A stretch of 64,000 nucleotides of DNA from Haemonchus contortus (GCA_000469685.2 LS997565.1:2053505-2117504); one strand, 5' to 3'. Counted from the first letter of the stretch, positions 31,989 through 44,992 are shown. The notes: a model not told the origin generated them from the sequence alone. Made by a program: numbers and translations.

Positions 31989-34900
31989 ATGGTTATTCGG
32001 CACGTTTGGACAGTGCCAGTCATAGCAGTAGGATTACTGCTTACTGGAATGTTCACTGGGTAAGATCTTCTTGGAACTTAGTTCTCAAAAGAAATTAGCC
32101 TCAGATTTTTTGAACTTTTCTCCTTAGATCAGATTTACCATTTAAGGTATATCATTGGAGCCGTGACCAAGCATTTTCCAGTATTGCTACCGTTCATAAG
32201 GTGGGTCTATACTTCAAAGGCTCTTTCCTCAATGAGCGTGTAAGCGAAGTGTGCCGGCATGATAGTTGACGGCTGGCCGGAAGTACTTACTCTCTGCGAA
32301 AAGTTTCATACAGTAACGAAGGAATCCAGTGAGGAGTGGTGGCGTTTTCGTGCTGATTTTCCAGCGCTTTTTAAATCTTAGCTAGTTGATTCATCGTAAG
32401 CCGCCCCGCAGATCCTTTAGTTGTGCTGGTTAGTTGACTCGCCACCTCTCATGCCGCTAAGCACGGTGCCCTCCCACCCATAGGCTACTTGAGGAACAAG
32501 CTGCTAACACTGTGTACCTTCCCACTACTTACTTCTTACTTAGGTGGCTTTTTTCAGTAATGGCGGATCTTTTCCACCGGAAGGATGCATTTTTGCACAA
32601 TTCCTGAACATGGCTTCATTCTTCGGTTAGTTAAATCATTTCCTAGAGAACCTGCCAATTATTGGCGCTCCGGTAATCCTGAATCAGGGGTTACAGTACC
32701 GCTCAATACTTGAATCATCGTTGTAGGAGTTCTCACATGCTACATACGACATCGGCAAACGGTCGAATATTACGGACATCGTCTACATTGGGAGGAAACG
32801 ACATGGCGATGGGTGTCCCTGGTGTTCATGTACATTGGCATCCTGGGTATTATTGGACTTACCGTAGTCGCCAATTTCCCTGTAAGTTTCCAGAAAAAAG
32901 AAAATCGGACCTTACGTCTCGTTTGAACAAGTTTTTTATGGAAATCTTCCAATTCGAGGAAATTCAAGCGACTCTTGTGGTGGTAGCTTCTGAAAAGCAG
33001 GGTTCTAACGTGGGATTGGGAGGTTAGGAGGGCTACTGGTACAGAAAATCCCAAAACAAAAGTTGAAAAATGGCTTATGAGGGCCTCTCATTATGTGCCT
33101 GTTTGGGTGGGAGCTTACTCCTGCGAATGTTACCGTCCCATTCGCAGTACGTATGCTTTCGGGGATGACTGGAGACTTTGGAAATGTCCATGTCAAGCAC
33201 TACACAAGAGAAGCCCAGATGGGATGCCAAGGTTGAACTTCCCATATGCATCCCACCGTTCCAATACCCAGGTACTTTCAGCTTTCAACTCCCTGGTTTC
33301 AGCTGGAGAAGGAGACGCCCCCTCGAGAACCTTTTTTGTAGTTAGCGTCAGTGCTTAACAAGACGAAATCTCCCGAGATCTCGAAGACAGTTCACTAGAG
33401 TACATTGACGGGTTACCCACCCGGATTCATGACTTCTGCTGCAACGTATCTCATGCTGTTCAGTGGGGAGGGGTAGTCTTTGGACGAGAGAGGGGAGAGA
33501 GTTGCCGTGAAATGGGAGGGCAGGCAGAACGCGTTTATTTAGTGGAAGGTTCTGCAGTTTGAACAATTTTCCCGCGCGTGGGCATATGAATGCAATTCAT
33601 TGTAGCGCGCCCAGTATTGCGCTGCTCATCAGTAGAAATCCTCCTGCTACTTCTGGTCGTGAGCATTCTCACGAGTTGCTCTTCTGTTCTTACTACAATC
33701 GAGGATTGTATGCCATATCCTATTCTCGCCACTTGCTGCCAACTTTTTGAATTTCCCGGTTTTTGGGTCTGCAGATCTGTAGCACTGCAAAAGATACTGC
33801 TATTGGTAAGCGAGATCTTAATTAAGTTTTCCTCTTGAGCTTTACACCTGTTGTCATGAGCATATAGCGTCATGGCCCTGGTGTGGTTTTGGAGAGGAAA
33901 TGAAAATCACCTCTAAATACTTCGCAATTTGGAAATATACTATATATGATTTCATTATATTCTCACAAATAATAATTATGAAACAAAACCCTTCCTGGAA
34001 TTAATGATACCTAATAATAATCTACTATATAATAACCAATATCCTTCTAAGCATGAAACAGTTGCCTCCAGTCAGTTTGTTTGTCAACCTGACAGTTCGC
34101 AGATTTGCTTGCCTGTCTTTCCATCCGTAAAATTCCAATGATTATTATTAAGATATTAAATACGTGGAATCTCTCTCTCCTCAAAGCGGGGTGGCAACAA
34201 TTAGGAGGAAACTGAAATGATAGCTGGTAGTGTCAGTGATTGCACTAATTTTATTTCAAGGAACCAACTTTGCCTTGTTAATACCCACCAACTGGTAGCC
34301 ATTAATATCAATTCGTGAAGTGATTGATCAGATTCTTAACTTAGTTTTATTCTATAGTAGAAAAACCAAAATGACAAGGTATACACAACGTTGGTACTTC
34401 AGCGCTATGTTTTCAATAGTTTTCGAATGCACTCCATCCGTACTCCCGTGATTTGAGTGCGGTGCACTTGTAACCAAAGGCATTGAAGGCTAATTCAACG
34501 CTTGCAGGGCGTTATGGCGTTATTCACTGCCGGAGAACCTGCGAGTTTTATATTAATAGGAACTTCACATCAAATTCACTGAAGACAAGACTCAAAAACC
34601 AAACGCATTCTCCAACGATCTCAGCGCGGGTTTGACGGCGTACTTTCCGATCTCACCAGAACCGTGGCATTTTTTCTGATGCACGCACACGAATTCTTAT
34701 GAAGGGGAAGACAAAGGTTCACCCTTACAATCGAGTTCACTTGGGCTTAACTGCATTTGCATGGAGAAATAAAGGGAGGTACCAGAAGTAAACGCACAGT
34801 GAACATAACCATGCGTGCGACTGAATAAATTTCTGAATTCAACTTCCTGAAGAATACATACTCAATCCCTCTCTCAAATTCACGCGAGGGTCGTGACGCC

Positions 34901-37180
34901 GCATGCTCACGACAACAGGTGTAAATCTTGAGAGGATGATCCGTACAGTGATTGCTTACATACAACATTATACCTCGCAGAAACAGTAGTCACAGATTTA
35001 TCTGCGCCAACAGAATGGGAGAAGCATAATACGTAGAAGTGGTGAGCAGAGGAATAAATGGGTGAAAGGAATAGGCTAGTAATAGAATCAGCAACGTGAA
35101 AGCTTACTATAAGGATAAAACGATGGGCTACCACAAGGTCAAAGCGCTCCAATTGCAAATCCATTCGAATATGCGCGCGCGGGAAAATTATTTGAACTGC
35201 AGAACCTTCCACCAAATAAACGCGTTCGGGCAGGCAGGCCGATAGGATGACCAGTGGAATACAGTAACAATGGATCTACAATATGAAACGGGCTGGAGGG
35301 AAGAAAGAAAAGGAAAAGGGCGAACAGGGAGAACGGGTAGAGAGCTGGACAGAAAGGGAAGTAGTGTTATAATGAGTCTTTTAAGACTTTTCAATCTGCC
35401 CGTATTTTACTTTTACTTCTTGCTAAACCACTAACTTAGCATCCATCTCACCCAAATAGTCGTTTTTGGGTGCATTCCCACGTACAGCAGCAACTTTGAG
35501 ATGGGTAGTTAGGGGGGGGGGGGGGGGTACGCTCATACAGCTGTAGTGCTCATGCCTTACAAATTGGGACCTTGCCACAATTCCAATAGCCCTTCTGGAG
35601 CACCCGTTGTCATCCTCTCCCTCGAGACTTATACTTTATTTTCCTTATATTGTCTTTTCTTCATAGTTTCCACATTTCTATATTAATTCTCGTGTTTCAG
35701 GACTCAGAATCGCCCAGGGTGCACTTTATCGGAGCTGCAACCACATTCATTTCGTTGCTTGTTTATGGTTGGGGCCAAACGATCATAGGGTGAGTCCGGC
35801 GTCTATGAGTATCGAATTTTTTATTTTCTCATTTTTTTTATTGTTTAGTTTGCTGTTTATTTTACTGCAGCACTACTATTGAGCTAGGCGATAGCAAGCT
35901 TGGTCTCGTTAGTGTGAGGAATAAAGAACGCGGTGCTCAATAAGCGCGATAACGAGTTCGAGTCCCGCCTGGGGCTGAAGTTTCGCCCACAGCCTTTCAT
36001 CCTGTCATTACCATTATTGTTCAATTTTTCTTTATTTTGATATAAAAAATCCTGGACCCATTTCATCTGTTCAGTTACGCCATGGTGCCGAGAATGGCGT
36101 CCATGTCAGTGAACCATATGCGACTGCTCATAATGGTGATCGCTACCGTTTCTTTCGCACTTTGTAAGTACTGTACAATATATAATGTAAGTAATATGTG
36201 CATAATTAGAAGTTTTTTAGATGAAATGGCCATGTTCTTCAAAGTGTTTTTGCCAAAAGGAGCTGGTAAACCACCTGGAGGATGGCGTGGAATAAAATGG
36301 TTCACGAAGGAGTCTCCGGTGAATTTTTCCCGCACTTTCTTGAGCACGGGGTTCTTGTTTACAAACAACGATCCCTTCGATTGACAGCAGAGCGGAGCTG
36401 GGCCTTTTAGGGTCATCTACATATATACCAACTGTATTTCCGGGGCTCCAGGGACGTCTGAATGCATGGCCAAGAGACGTGGCCAACCATCGTAAAACTC
36501 AAATCAGTGTTTTAATCCTCCCAAACTAACCTGATACCAAGTAACCGACACCAGAGGGAAAGACTAGGGTGACTTGAGTGGGTGCCGAGTAGGGATCCTA
36601 TTTACCCACCACGCGTGTGGTTGTGCCTTATGTACTTTTCATTGTACCATCTAGGCCTGGGCCGAAAACCTTCCCTTTTATTAGTTTAATGATACAATCC
36701 AACAGCAACGGAAGCAGCCACTTCCAACATGAACGACTGACTTGCAGTCTATGTGGTCTGTTCCGAATGAACCGTTAAGTATAAACGTTCCAGTTTTACT
36801 TGACCTACATGATAGCTACCAGTGCCGAGTGGGCGATGGTTCTAGCGTTGGAGATGTTCGTGTTGTCGTTTGTGGCCGAGTTACGCCATGCCTATGCTCA
36901 TGCTCCACGAGTGATCTTCAAACGAGGTTCAAGCGACAGTTCATCGATAGGTAAGCCTTGCTCCCTTTTTGGTTTTTCGTTCGAGGCCTCCCAGGAGAAG
37001 CCGACCTGGACAAAGAACTTTGATGAAAAGAGTTGCAGGTACGAACTCAAGAAGCACGACAACGAGCTGATGTTATCGGTCTGTGTACCTACCTATCCAG
37101 TGTGTATCCTGCTTCGATCGACTGATGGAAATCCACAACCAATTCATGGATGTGGCAGGGAGGACCGGGTAGAACCCTAG
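31989..37180 (+). CDS. DRAM/TMEM150/FRAG1-family multipass membrane protein
   Basis: Exons: 31989-32059, 32147-32200, 32558-32625, 32727-32881, 35701-35789, 36075-36186 and a last one from 36794. The first six give 183 codons in continuous frame. Family hallmarks in order are an N-terminal hydrophobic helix, PFISNGGSFPPEGCIF, FLNMASFFGVLTCYIRHRQ, a helix VSLVFMYIGILGIIGL, VHFIGAATTFISLLVYGWGQ, MRLLIMVIATVSFAL, and SAEWAMVLALEMFVLSFVAEL. This matches the six-helix DRAM (damage-regulated autophagy modulator) / Frag1 topology, usually found in lysosomal, plasma or Golgi membranes. Exon 2 uses an AAG acceptor. The 3' end is unresolved: a donor GTAAGC follows 36950, but the frame also stays open to a TAG at 37178-37180, so the last 75 codons may be intron. 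Intron 4 is 2.8 kb. Confidence 0.85.
35512..35527. repeat. Poly-G tract
   Basis: An uninterrupted run of 16 G residues in intron 4 of the DRAM-like gene. It is a simple-sequence tract with no further inference. Confidence 0.9.
35885..35965 (+). repeat. tRNA-derived (SINE-like) sequence in an intron
   Basis: An A-box-like TAGCAAGCTTGGT near 35892 is followed about 50 bases later by a B-box-like GAGTTCGAGTCCC near 35947. The T-stem pairs poorly and no complete cloverleaf forms, so it is a tRNA relic or SINE head rather than a functional tRNA. It lies in intron 5 of the DRAM-like gene. Confidence 0.45.
36495..36600. repeat. Dispersed repeat family, partial copy 3
   Basis: The blocks TTTTAATCCTCCCAAACTA, TGATACCAAGTAACCGACAC and AGAGGGAAAG follow the order found at 54565-54625 (TATCCTCCTAAACAATTCTG, GGTACCAATTAACCGATCCC, GAAAGGAAGG). 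Only the middle of the family is represented. Confidence 0.5.
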
Positions 37181-38879
37181 GTGAAGAGTTTTATTTATAT
37201 TGTAAGCTTTCGGAGAGGTCTATGGGTTTACTATCCGCTCTTTTAGACAATTCTGTGTAAAATTCATCTGATAGCTCGTCATTAGGGAGGATTATGTTTA
37301 CTGTATTCTTTACGTTTACCGTATTGTTACTATGACAGTGGTCACGATAACTGAAGTATGCCAGAAAAATGTATCTCTTTAGCAATCATGAGCCTTGATA
37401 GAAGAAAATCATTTATAAGGGTAGCTCTGGAGAACTCGTCCGAACTTTTGTTGCCCAAAACAACGGCATGGGCTTCCCTTTGAACGTTGTTTTCCATTTT
37501 TAGCCATTTTATTGCTTCCACGATTGCACATAAACGTCTAGACGTCAATTAATACCCTTATCTATATCACCGTAATTAGAAACGATCATGTCAAAAGGGC
37601 AAGGGTCAAGCGGTTGGGAAACACATGCAGGAATGGGGGCCGTTTCCATAAGGGGGAAAGGGGTTGAAGACATTTTTGTCCATCCCCAAAATAACATAAT
37701 TATGAAGTACCCTTACCATTGTCCCGAACGACAATCTCCTCTGCCTTCCTCTCTCATTTATGAACCTGGGGATCTCAGCTCAACTTGAAATTCCTCCCAA
37801 AACGCTTCGATGAGCAAGCTTTCGACAAACCCTTCTGTATTTGTGGTACTTACATTTTTTGCTCGTACCCAATTTATCGTGGCCACTGCCCCGAAGTTGA
37901 AAGTGCATTTTGTAAACAAACCCTTTAATAACTTACTCCTTCCTGCCTGAATTTTTTGTTGTAATGGGTTAAATTAGTGAGTCATTGAGATTCTTCCTGT
38001 GATTTTGTGCAAGTTTCATTGGAGTGTGATTTGAGGACACATTTCGCTATGGTTTGAGCCAAGAATGTGGAATGGGCTCTTCGGAAATCCCATGGGTGCT
38101 TTTGCCCACAAATTCGAAAGGATTTTGTAAATTGAGGATTCTAGGGGTTTTTGTGATATAAGGGACACGGGCTCGATTCATAATTGCCTTTGAAAAAGTC
38201 TATACCGATCAATAAAGCTGTTGTTTATTTATACATGTAAAATAAATCATTCTGTTCACCTAATGTTTATTTATTCATGGCAAAAAGACAATGTACAGCC
38301 GCAACTTTTTGGCAGATACTTCGTAGATGGTCAATATGCACCGCACCATCTGGGCAGTGCGATTCTTAGCTAGTTGTCTCATGGAGCACTAGCCACTAGC
38401 CAGTTGCCCGGCCGTGTGTGGCCGCCAGTTGGCGTAGGGTACCATTTTATTAGTTTTACACCAAAAAAAGTTTCATCAGGCAGATTCGAAGAAAGCAACA
38501 ATCAGCTTAAAGTAACATTCTATGTATTTGTTCATAAGACTCAATAAATACAATAAATATTAAGGCAACTGGTTTTGAGCGTAAATAAATACCATTCGAA
38601 AGAGAGAGTCAAACAAGTTTCTAATCAGTCCACCTAACTTTTTCTCTCCACAAAAGGAGTTGTGTAAAATATGGCAATTATTGAAAAAATCCTAAAAAGT
38701 TTAGGTCCCAATATATACAGAAAGAGCTGAGGGCAGCCAATATTGAATCAATACAATGAACTGCTTACCGAAGGCATTACTGAAAAAGAATATTTTGAAT
38801 TTTTTAGAAGATTCAGAAAACACCCACATTCCGAGAAAAAGCTGAAACCGGCGGGATGGTAATCAATAAAATCAATACG
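37181..38879. other. Spacer between DRAM-like and astacin genes
   Basis: I see no gene here. The DRAM-like gene (+) and the astacin gene (-) converge on this region, so both 3'UTRs should lie in it. Several AATAAA and TTTATT motifs occur between 38200 and 38600, but none can be assigned. Confidence 0.4.
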
Positions 38880-41800
38880 TCATTCTTTAGTAGGCCCACA
38901 GTGACCACACGTTAGTGGGCAGTAGCTTTTCATGACGAAGAAGAATGAAGCTCGTTGACAGTACTGCTTAAAATGTGGGCAGTCACTGAAATGGTCGATG
39001 CACCCTGAAAATGGCAGTAAAAAACCCAAAAAAGATGTCCAACTGAGTATTTTGTCATAAAGAAGAGGTAGCCGCGAGGAGATCCTGCCTAGAAGAGTAC
39101 CGTACGTAACCAGCAGGAAACGATCCATAGCGACCCACCAGGATGGATATACCCTGATGGGTAGATGAATAGGTAGTTGCTGTGGAATGGGTTCGAACCT
39201 ACCTAGCAATCGATATGTCTTCTTTTTACCTATCACGGCAGAGATAAGCACCCTTATGTGACCTCGCAGACCCCGCCCACCTACAAGTCACACCCCACGA
39301 TCAGTCCCAGCAAGGACAAGGACATTATTCGTCGCATGATAGAAAGTGCTCGCACAAAATAAAATCAAACATGAAGAAAGCTTCTTAAACCACTCCCATA
39401 TTTGGCGTTTGGACCAAGTTAATGAAGGGTAGCGACGAGTTGCTCAAGATTTCAGAAACTGCCAGGGCGTTCAAAGATTTGGGGTACCCCTCGGAGAAAA
39501 ATAGCTTTGAAGAAATTTCGATTTGAAAATCGGGAGATTCGATAAATCAATATTTGCACCCATTCAGCTCAGCAGCAATATCCACCATCCCCATTCGAGA
39601 AGACAATCGGGATCGTCGCTATTTGTCGTGTTCTTTATGTGAATGACAGCAGATCGCTGCTGAGATTGAAATCGAGCCAGCCGTTTGGTTGTTTAATAGA
39701 AAATTGACAATCGATCGAAAATAAAGCACACGGTCGACACGACGGTGACTCACTTCCTCTGTGAGGTGGTGGTGATCCGGTCGTGGTCGTTGTCGCTGTG
39801 GTCGTTTTTGGTTCTTCATTTCGAGCTGAGCACTTGTAGAGTTTATTGATCTAAAGACCATGGAAGAGATTAATGGTAAGTAGATCAATAGAGTACAGTA
39901 GAAGTAACCCTAGAGCGCGCATCACACTTTGATCCCATTCGGGATTTTTGTGGTAATTGAAAGGTCAGTTACATTTTACCGATAAAAAAAGAAATAAGTC
40001 CAAGAAAATTCTGAAAATGTGTCAAGCCCGAGTAATGTAGCTCTTAGGAGCTTGGATCAGGCAGAGGAAGGCCTCTGCATTGACTTATAAAAACTGATTG
40101 TTACATGAAAACTCGAAAATATTACGAAAATTTAGGGTTCCGCATATATTGATCAAACACCCATGGAATCCACTAGAACCCCACCATTCACAGCAGCATA
40201 ATTCCTCGGGCGTTTCTTTGAAAACCCGCGCTCTATATTTACTCAAGGTTCATTGACGACTGAGGAGCACACACACACATCGACAGAAAGTGAACGGATA
40301 GAGAGCCACCCCAAAAACAGAGCCTTCAAGTGGACCGGTTCCACCTTTTCCTTCATGTACATCTATGGAATGGCTTGTTCAACAACCAAAATGTATCGAT
40401 TTTATTGATTGAGGGCCAAGAAATGCTGTGATTTATTAATGCTGTCAGGATACGCCACAAATGTAGCACACATTCAGAAAATATTCGATTTCCTATCGAG
40501 TCCAGAATTACGCCTCCTGGCCTAGTTCAATCCCATTAATGGACTCATGAGCAGTAATAATCTCTGATTATCGAGCCTGACTTCGATCTCGTGACATGTC
40601 TGTCCTAAGCAATGTTTTTAACCACTGCTCCATCTCTAAGGCTTTATCGAATATGCGGCGGCGAACCTTGACGATATCGAGTTCCGATAGATCTACAGAA
40701 CTGCCGATAATGTCTGTGAATCCTTCGACCACAGTTTCGATCGTATTTTTCCCATTACGAGAGAATGCTGTCGAATCGTAATGCATGATCGATCGATAAT
40801 CGTATTGTTCGCCTTGGGTGTCCTGAACAGAATGTTACGGATAAGTGCTACAAATGGAATGATACATAGAGATTAGGATTTGGTCACACGAAAAAAATTT
40901 TGAAGAATAAGGAATAAAATGTAAACAGTAAACAGTTGGCTTAGGAAACACCACGTGTTCGGCTCGATTTAGTCTCAGTGATAATCCAATTGTACCTGCA
41001 GTGCAGCGGAGATCTTGTCAAATTGTGATTTCATCCCTGGTAGTATGTTATCCCAACGTATATGGATATGATCATCCCGGTCTGAATGGAAATAGTTCAG
41101 AAATGATTATCGATTGATTTCACATGGTTCGGAAGATTTGACGAAATATTGGTAAAAACCTATTAAAGATCGAAAGGCACCAAATTTTCATAAATCGAAC
41201 AAATTTTGTTTTTTTGCAGTTCTAAAATGGAAGTCAGCTACTGAAGTTTTCATATAAAAAATCTTGCACAAAAAATTGTTGCAGCACTTCCTACTGAGTT
41301 CAAGGTAGTTGTAGGTAGTTGAATATAAGCCACCCAGGAAAAAATTCGATATCTGCGGTTCTCCCATGTTGGTGTTACTGAGAGAATCTGACCCTCGTTT
41401 CAGATGCAATGAGTTGGCTCATTCTCTTCCTTCCTGAGTCGGAGTGGCCCCAAAATAACTCGAGGGTATTCCCGGTTCCGTAGCCCTGGTGGTGTCACAA
41501 GCACGTCGAGCCTCTCAATGGCCGCCAGCCAGAAGCTAACAACGGAAATTCCCACTAATTCATCTTCTGCTTCCCAAAACTGAACAAATGTATTTATGGG
41601 CAATTCACTCAAGCAGCTGGACCCTCCTCGATAACAGGTCCCTTCGCTTCAGTGGCCGTCTAAGTAAAAACTTCTACATCTAACTAAAAGTATTGTCTCT
41701 AGAGCAACTAAAAATGATAACAGTGTCATTTTAAAAGGTTTAATGATCGTCAAACGACCACTTACCAGCACGACTGTGTTCATGCCAAAATCCAACCGAG

Positions 41801-43078
41801 TGCATTAGTTCATGGACGATGATTTCGTGGAATAGGCAGCCACGACCCAGTGAGATCTCCTGCTTACCGCCAGTACGACCAACTTGTGAATAGCATCTGA
41901 AATACGGATGAATTGAAAGCGAAGGTGATCTGGGAGGACTATCCAGCTTTGAAAGGGTCGTTTGTTGAATTTCCCTCTTATATCTGATAAAATTCCGTTG
42001 GAAAATGTCACCAAGGGCAAGTGCTTCTTGATTTTCAATTGCATTCGGAAGTAAAAGCATACCCGTAGCCTTTCACAATGTTCAGATAATCCGGCTCGTC
42101 AGTCCTGGGCTCGAATCGGATGCATGTACTTTTACGATAGCTAGCAAATGCCTTTTCTATTATCTTCCTTTCGTGTGGAACTGTAACAGAAGTATGACAG
42201 AAAGCACGCGATTATTGCCTTTTTAAATTCGTTTCTCAATATTCTGTGAAGAATTCCGAAATCTGTCCGGAAAAGAAAAAGAGAGATGAGCCCCATTGAA
42301 GCCCGAATTCAAGCACACATTATGGATACAAGTTAGACTTACACTGTTACAATGAAATGTTCTAATGCGAGCGAAAAATGAAAATGTGGACCTATCGGAG
42401 CCAAACGATGCCTTCTAGATACAAAAAATGTATTATCTTTAAGCTAGAATTTCACACCTTCTCAGGATGGACCACCTTGAATCGATCCAGAGATCGAATC
42501 GATCCAACCCAAGGAGGGAGAAGGACGTCAAGAGACTTAGAAAGGAGACACAGATGAGTCGATAGAGTTTCGGATGCTGTTTATGAATATGGGAATCAAA
42601 TCTGCAAAACATTTGGAAATGCCAGCTATTTGCTTCACGTTGGGGGGTTCCCGCTACCAGTCACTCAAAAAAAGAAAAAGAAGAATGGAAAAGAACCAGG
42701 CAATTACAAGGGTAGAGCAGAGTTCCCCTCTCAGGATCCACCATTTAAGTTGTATTTCCGTCTTTTGACGCATACGAAACCACATAATTTCCACCAGTCT
42801 GAAGCTATCTTTATGGATCTTTATTTCACTATAGAACTTGGGATCTCAGTCTGTTTTCCTCAAGAATTTTTTCCCATCTTGCCCAGGGCAATGAGAAGAT
42901 GATAGAACTCAAATGAATGTTCAGAAAAGAAAATAAATGTGATGGAAGGAAAATGCTGAAAGAGAGCAGCGACTAGTTTAACTTACTTACAGAACGCTGG
43001 ATCCATTTCATACGGTATGATTCCATTTTTCCATATCAACTGTTTGTTTTTCAGAGCATTGTAGAAAATCATACCGTT
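38880..43078 (-). CDS. Astacin zinc metalloprotease with C-terminal ShKT domain (NAS type), 5' end missing
   Basis: Exons in transcript order: 42991-43078, 42063-42180, 41766-41896, 40996-41081, 40667-40822, 39754-39850, 38880-39004 (stop at 38880). All junctions keep frame, giving about 235 residues. Motifs: NALKNKQLIWKNGIIPYEM at the mature N-terminus, zinc site HELMHSVGFWHEHSR with a conserved HExxHxxGxxHExxR pattern, Met-turn SIMHYDSTAF, then LDIVKINKLYKC closing the catalytic domain. A Thr-rich linker leads to a 35-residue ShKT domain with six cysteines ending CPLTCGHC. The layout resembles nematode NAS proteins that combine astacin and ShKT (SXC) domains, which are secreted. I did not find the signal peptide and propeptide exons; they should lie beyond 43078, where a mariner element also sits. 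The exon at 42991 might instead start at an inner acceptor before LIWKNG. Confidence 0.9.
42545..42611. repeat. Decayed arm of the 57.6-kb inverted-repeat element
   Basis: GGAGACACAGATGAGTCGAT followed by AGAGTTTCGGATGCTGTTTA is clearly related to the arms of the element at 57577-58058 (GGAGACCCAGATATATCGAT, AGAGTTTTGAATGCTGTTTA). Only one arm is seen here, in an intron of the astacin gene. Confidence 0.7.
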
Positions 43079-43685
43079 CTAAAATCGTATTCTTCTATCG
43101 ATTATTTGACCTATAACACTTATTCGAATACCTTGTGCTCATATTATTTATTTTATTATTCATTTGTTTGATTATTCATTTGCTAATTTACTTATTCGTG
43201 ACAGTCTTTGCGATTTCTATTTAATTGCGTATATTTTATTACTTTCACTCCGAATATTATTGTAAAAGTAAATCTGTTTGGCTTAATTTTATTTATCATA
43301 GTCATAAATTGTTTTGAAGAATTTTATTTCCTGTAGTCAGGTCCTCCACGATATGAGACAAGAGATTATCGGAGGAGCGGAAAGATAAACAAACAGGTCC
43401 TAGGTGATAGCAGCAAATCAACAGGTAAACAAAATAATGATGTGGTCGTTTCTTTTTCAGAAGATTTTTGCAGGAAAATGCAGTGAAAATTTCCAGAGAA
43501 TTCTAAAAAAATTGAATTTTCGCTAAATTCCATTTAGATCTTTGGACCATTATGAAAAACTGTTTTATAAGATTTAGGGAGATAATCGGAGCCAAGAAAA
43601 TCCATTTTGATATGCAAATCGAAATCATTTCCAACTGGTTTACGGTTTTTGATTGAAGAAAGTGTAGTTGAGAGCATTGAGCAAA
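43079..43685. other. Region upstream of the visible astacin exons
   Basis: AT-rich sequence. The missing propeptide and signal-peptide exons of the astacin gene are expected on the minus strand here or beyond the mariner element, but I could not identify them. Confidence 0.35.
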
Positions 43686-43687
43686 TA

Positions 43688-44990
43688 CAGGGTGCGGCAA
43701 AAGTTCTGGCAAAGACCCGTTTCAGATTCCCTATAAAAAATGAGGCCTTCGATCTCGACAGGATCTGTGCCACTATTTACTGCAAGTCCTCTTCTATACA
43801 TTCTTTAAACTGGCCGTTCTTGAATATGCCATTTTACAGAATAGTGACAAGCAAAGACGAACGATCCTCCATCCTGCACCTCCATGTGACTGAATGCACG
43901 GCAAAGACCATCTTCAAACAGCTCCAGATTCCCTTAAGAGCCGTGTACAACGACGTTAACAGGTACAAGACGACAGGAACTATGGAGGACAAGCCCAAAA
44001 GTTGAAGACTGAAGAGTGCAACGACAAAGGAGATAGCGAAAATCATTCGAGAGAAAATCCGCCGCCACCCTCGTAGGTCCAAGAGGTAAACGGCTCTTGA
44101 GGAGGGTATTTCTGCTCGATCTGTCGGAAGGATTGTCACCAGCCACCTTCGACTTCGCTCTTATAAGATGAGAAAAGCTCACATGCTAATTAAGCGTATG
44201 AAGAAAACTAGGCTCAAAAGATTTAGGGAGCGTTTAAAGCGATTTTCGCAGGCACGGCACAGCGACATCCTTTTCACTGACGAATGCCTGTTTTCAACAA
44301 ATCAATTCCTGAACACCCAAAACGATAGGATGATAGCGGGAAGCCCTGTAGAAGCCAGCCAACATGGAGGGATTGCTCAGCGATCTGGACACCCCAAGCC
44401 GTTGATGGTTTTTGGGGCAATCACATCGGACGGCGAGATGTCCCTGATTTTCTTGGAGAAAGGAGTCAAGGTAGATAGCAAGACCTACCTAAAAGGCATG
44501 TTGGAGAAGGAGGTACTCCCTTGGACACAATCCCATTTCGGCAACCGGCCTTGGACTTTTCAACAGGACTCAGCTTCAGCACACAGGTCCAAGGTGGTAC
44601 AGGACTGGTGCGCAACGCACTTCCCAGACTTCATATCGTCGAAGGATTGGACTCCAAACAGTCCAGACCTAAATCCATTGGACTACTCCGTGTGGTCAGT
44701 TCTTAAGAGGAAAGCCTGCTCTACCCAGCACAGAAATTTGGATGCTCTACGTGCAACCCCCGTTAAAGCATGGGAGGATTTGCAAGAAGACTACCTCCGT
44801 GCCGCCGTCGACGCGTTTCCTAGGAGAATTTCAGCCTGTATTCGCGCAAAAGGGGGCTATTTCGAAATCTAGTTTGTTTTTGTAATCTACATAGCTGTTG
44901 ATAAATGCTGTTGGAGTTGTATCATGAATCGATCGATTTGACCGTTTTTACGATCATGTTTATCGTTGCCAGAACTTTTGCCGCACCCTG
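43688..44990 (+). mobile_element. Tc1/mariner-superfamily transposon (DD37D type)
   Basis: The 1303-bp element is flanked by TA dinucleotides (43686-43687 and 44991-44992), the target duplication of this superfamily. The terminal inverted repeats are 25 bases and perfect, beginning CAGGGTGCGGCAAAAGTTCT (43688-43712, complement 44966-44990). One transposase frame fills the interior on the plus strand and is broken by two stops. The perfect termini suggest recent mobility, possibly with transposase supplied from elsewhere. Confidence 0.95.
43826..44872 (+). pseudogene. Mariner-like transposase with two in-frame stop codons
   Basis: The frame starts MPFYRIVTSKDERSS and runs about 349 codons, the usual length for this family. 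It has an N-terminal helix-turn-helix-like region and three catalytic aspartates in FTDECLF, QQDSASAH and SPDLNPLDY. The last two are separated by 37 residues, so the triad is DD37D (the maT-like clade) rather than DD34D or DD34E. A TGA at 44003-44005 and a TAA at 44087-44089 interrupt the otherwise continuous frame in the DNA-binding half. No frameshift was seen, so the copy decayed by point mutation only. Confidence 0.9.
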
Positions 44991-44992
44991 TA

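Noticed and set aside
36164..36186. GTAAGT at 36164 as donor of exon 6 of the DRAM-like gene
   Set aside because: It gives the wrong phase for the last exon; the second GTAAGT at 36187 restores the frame.
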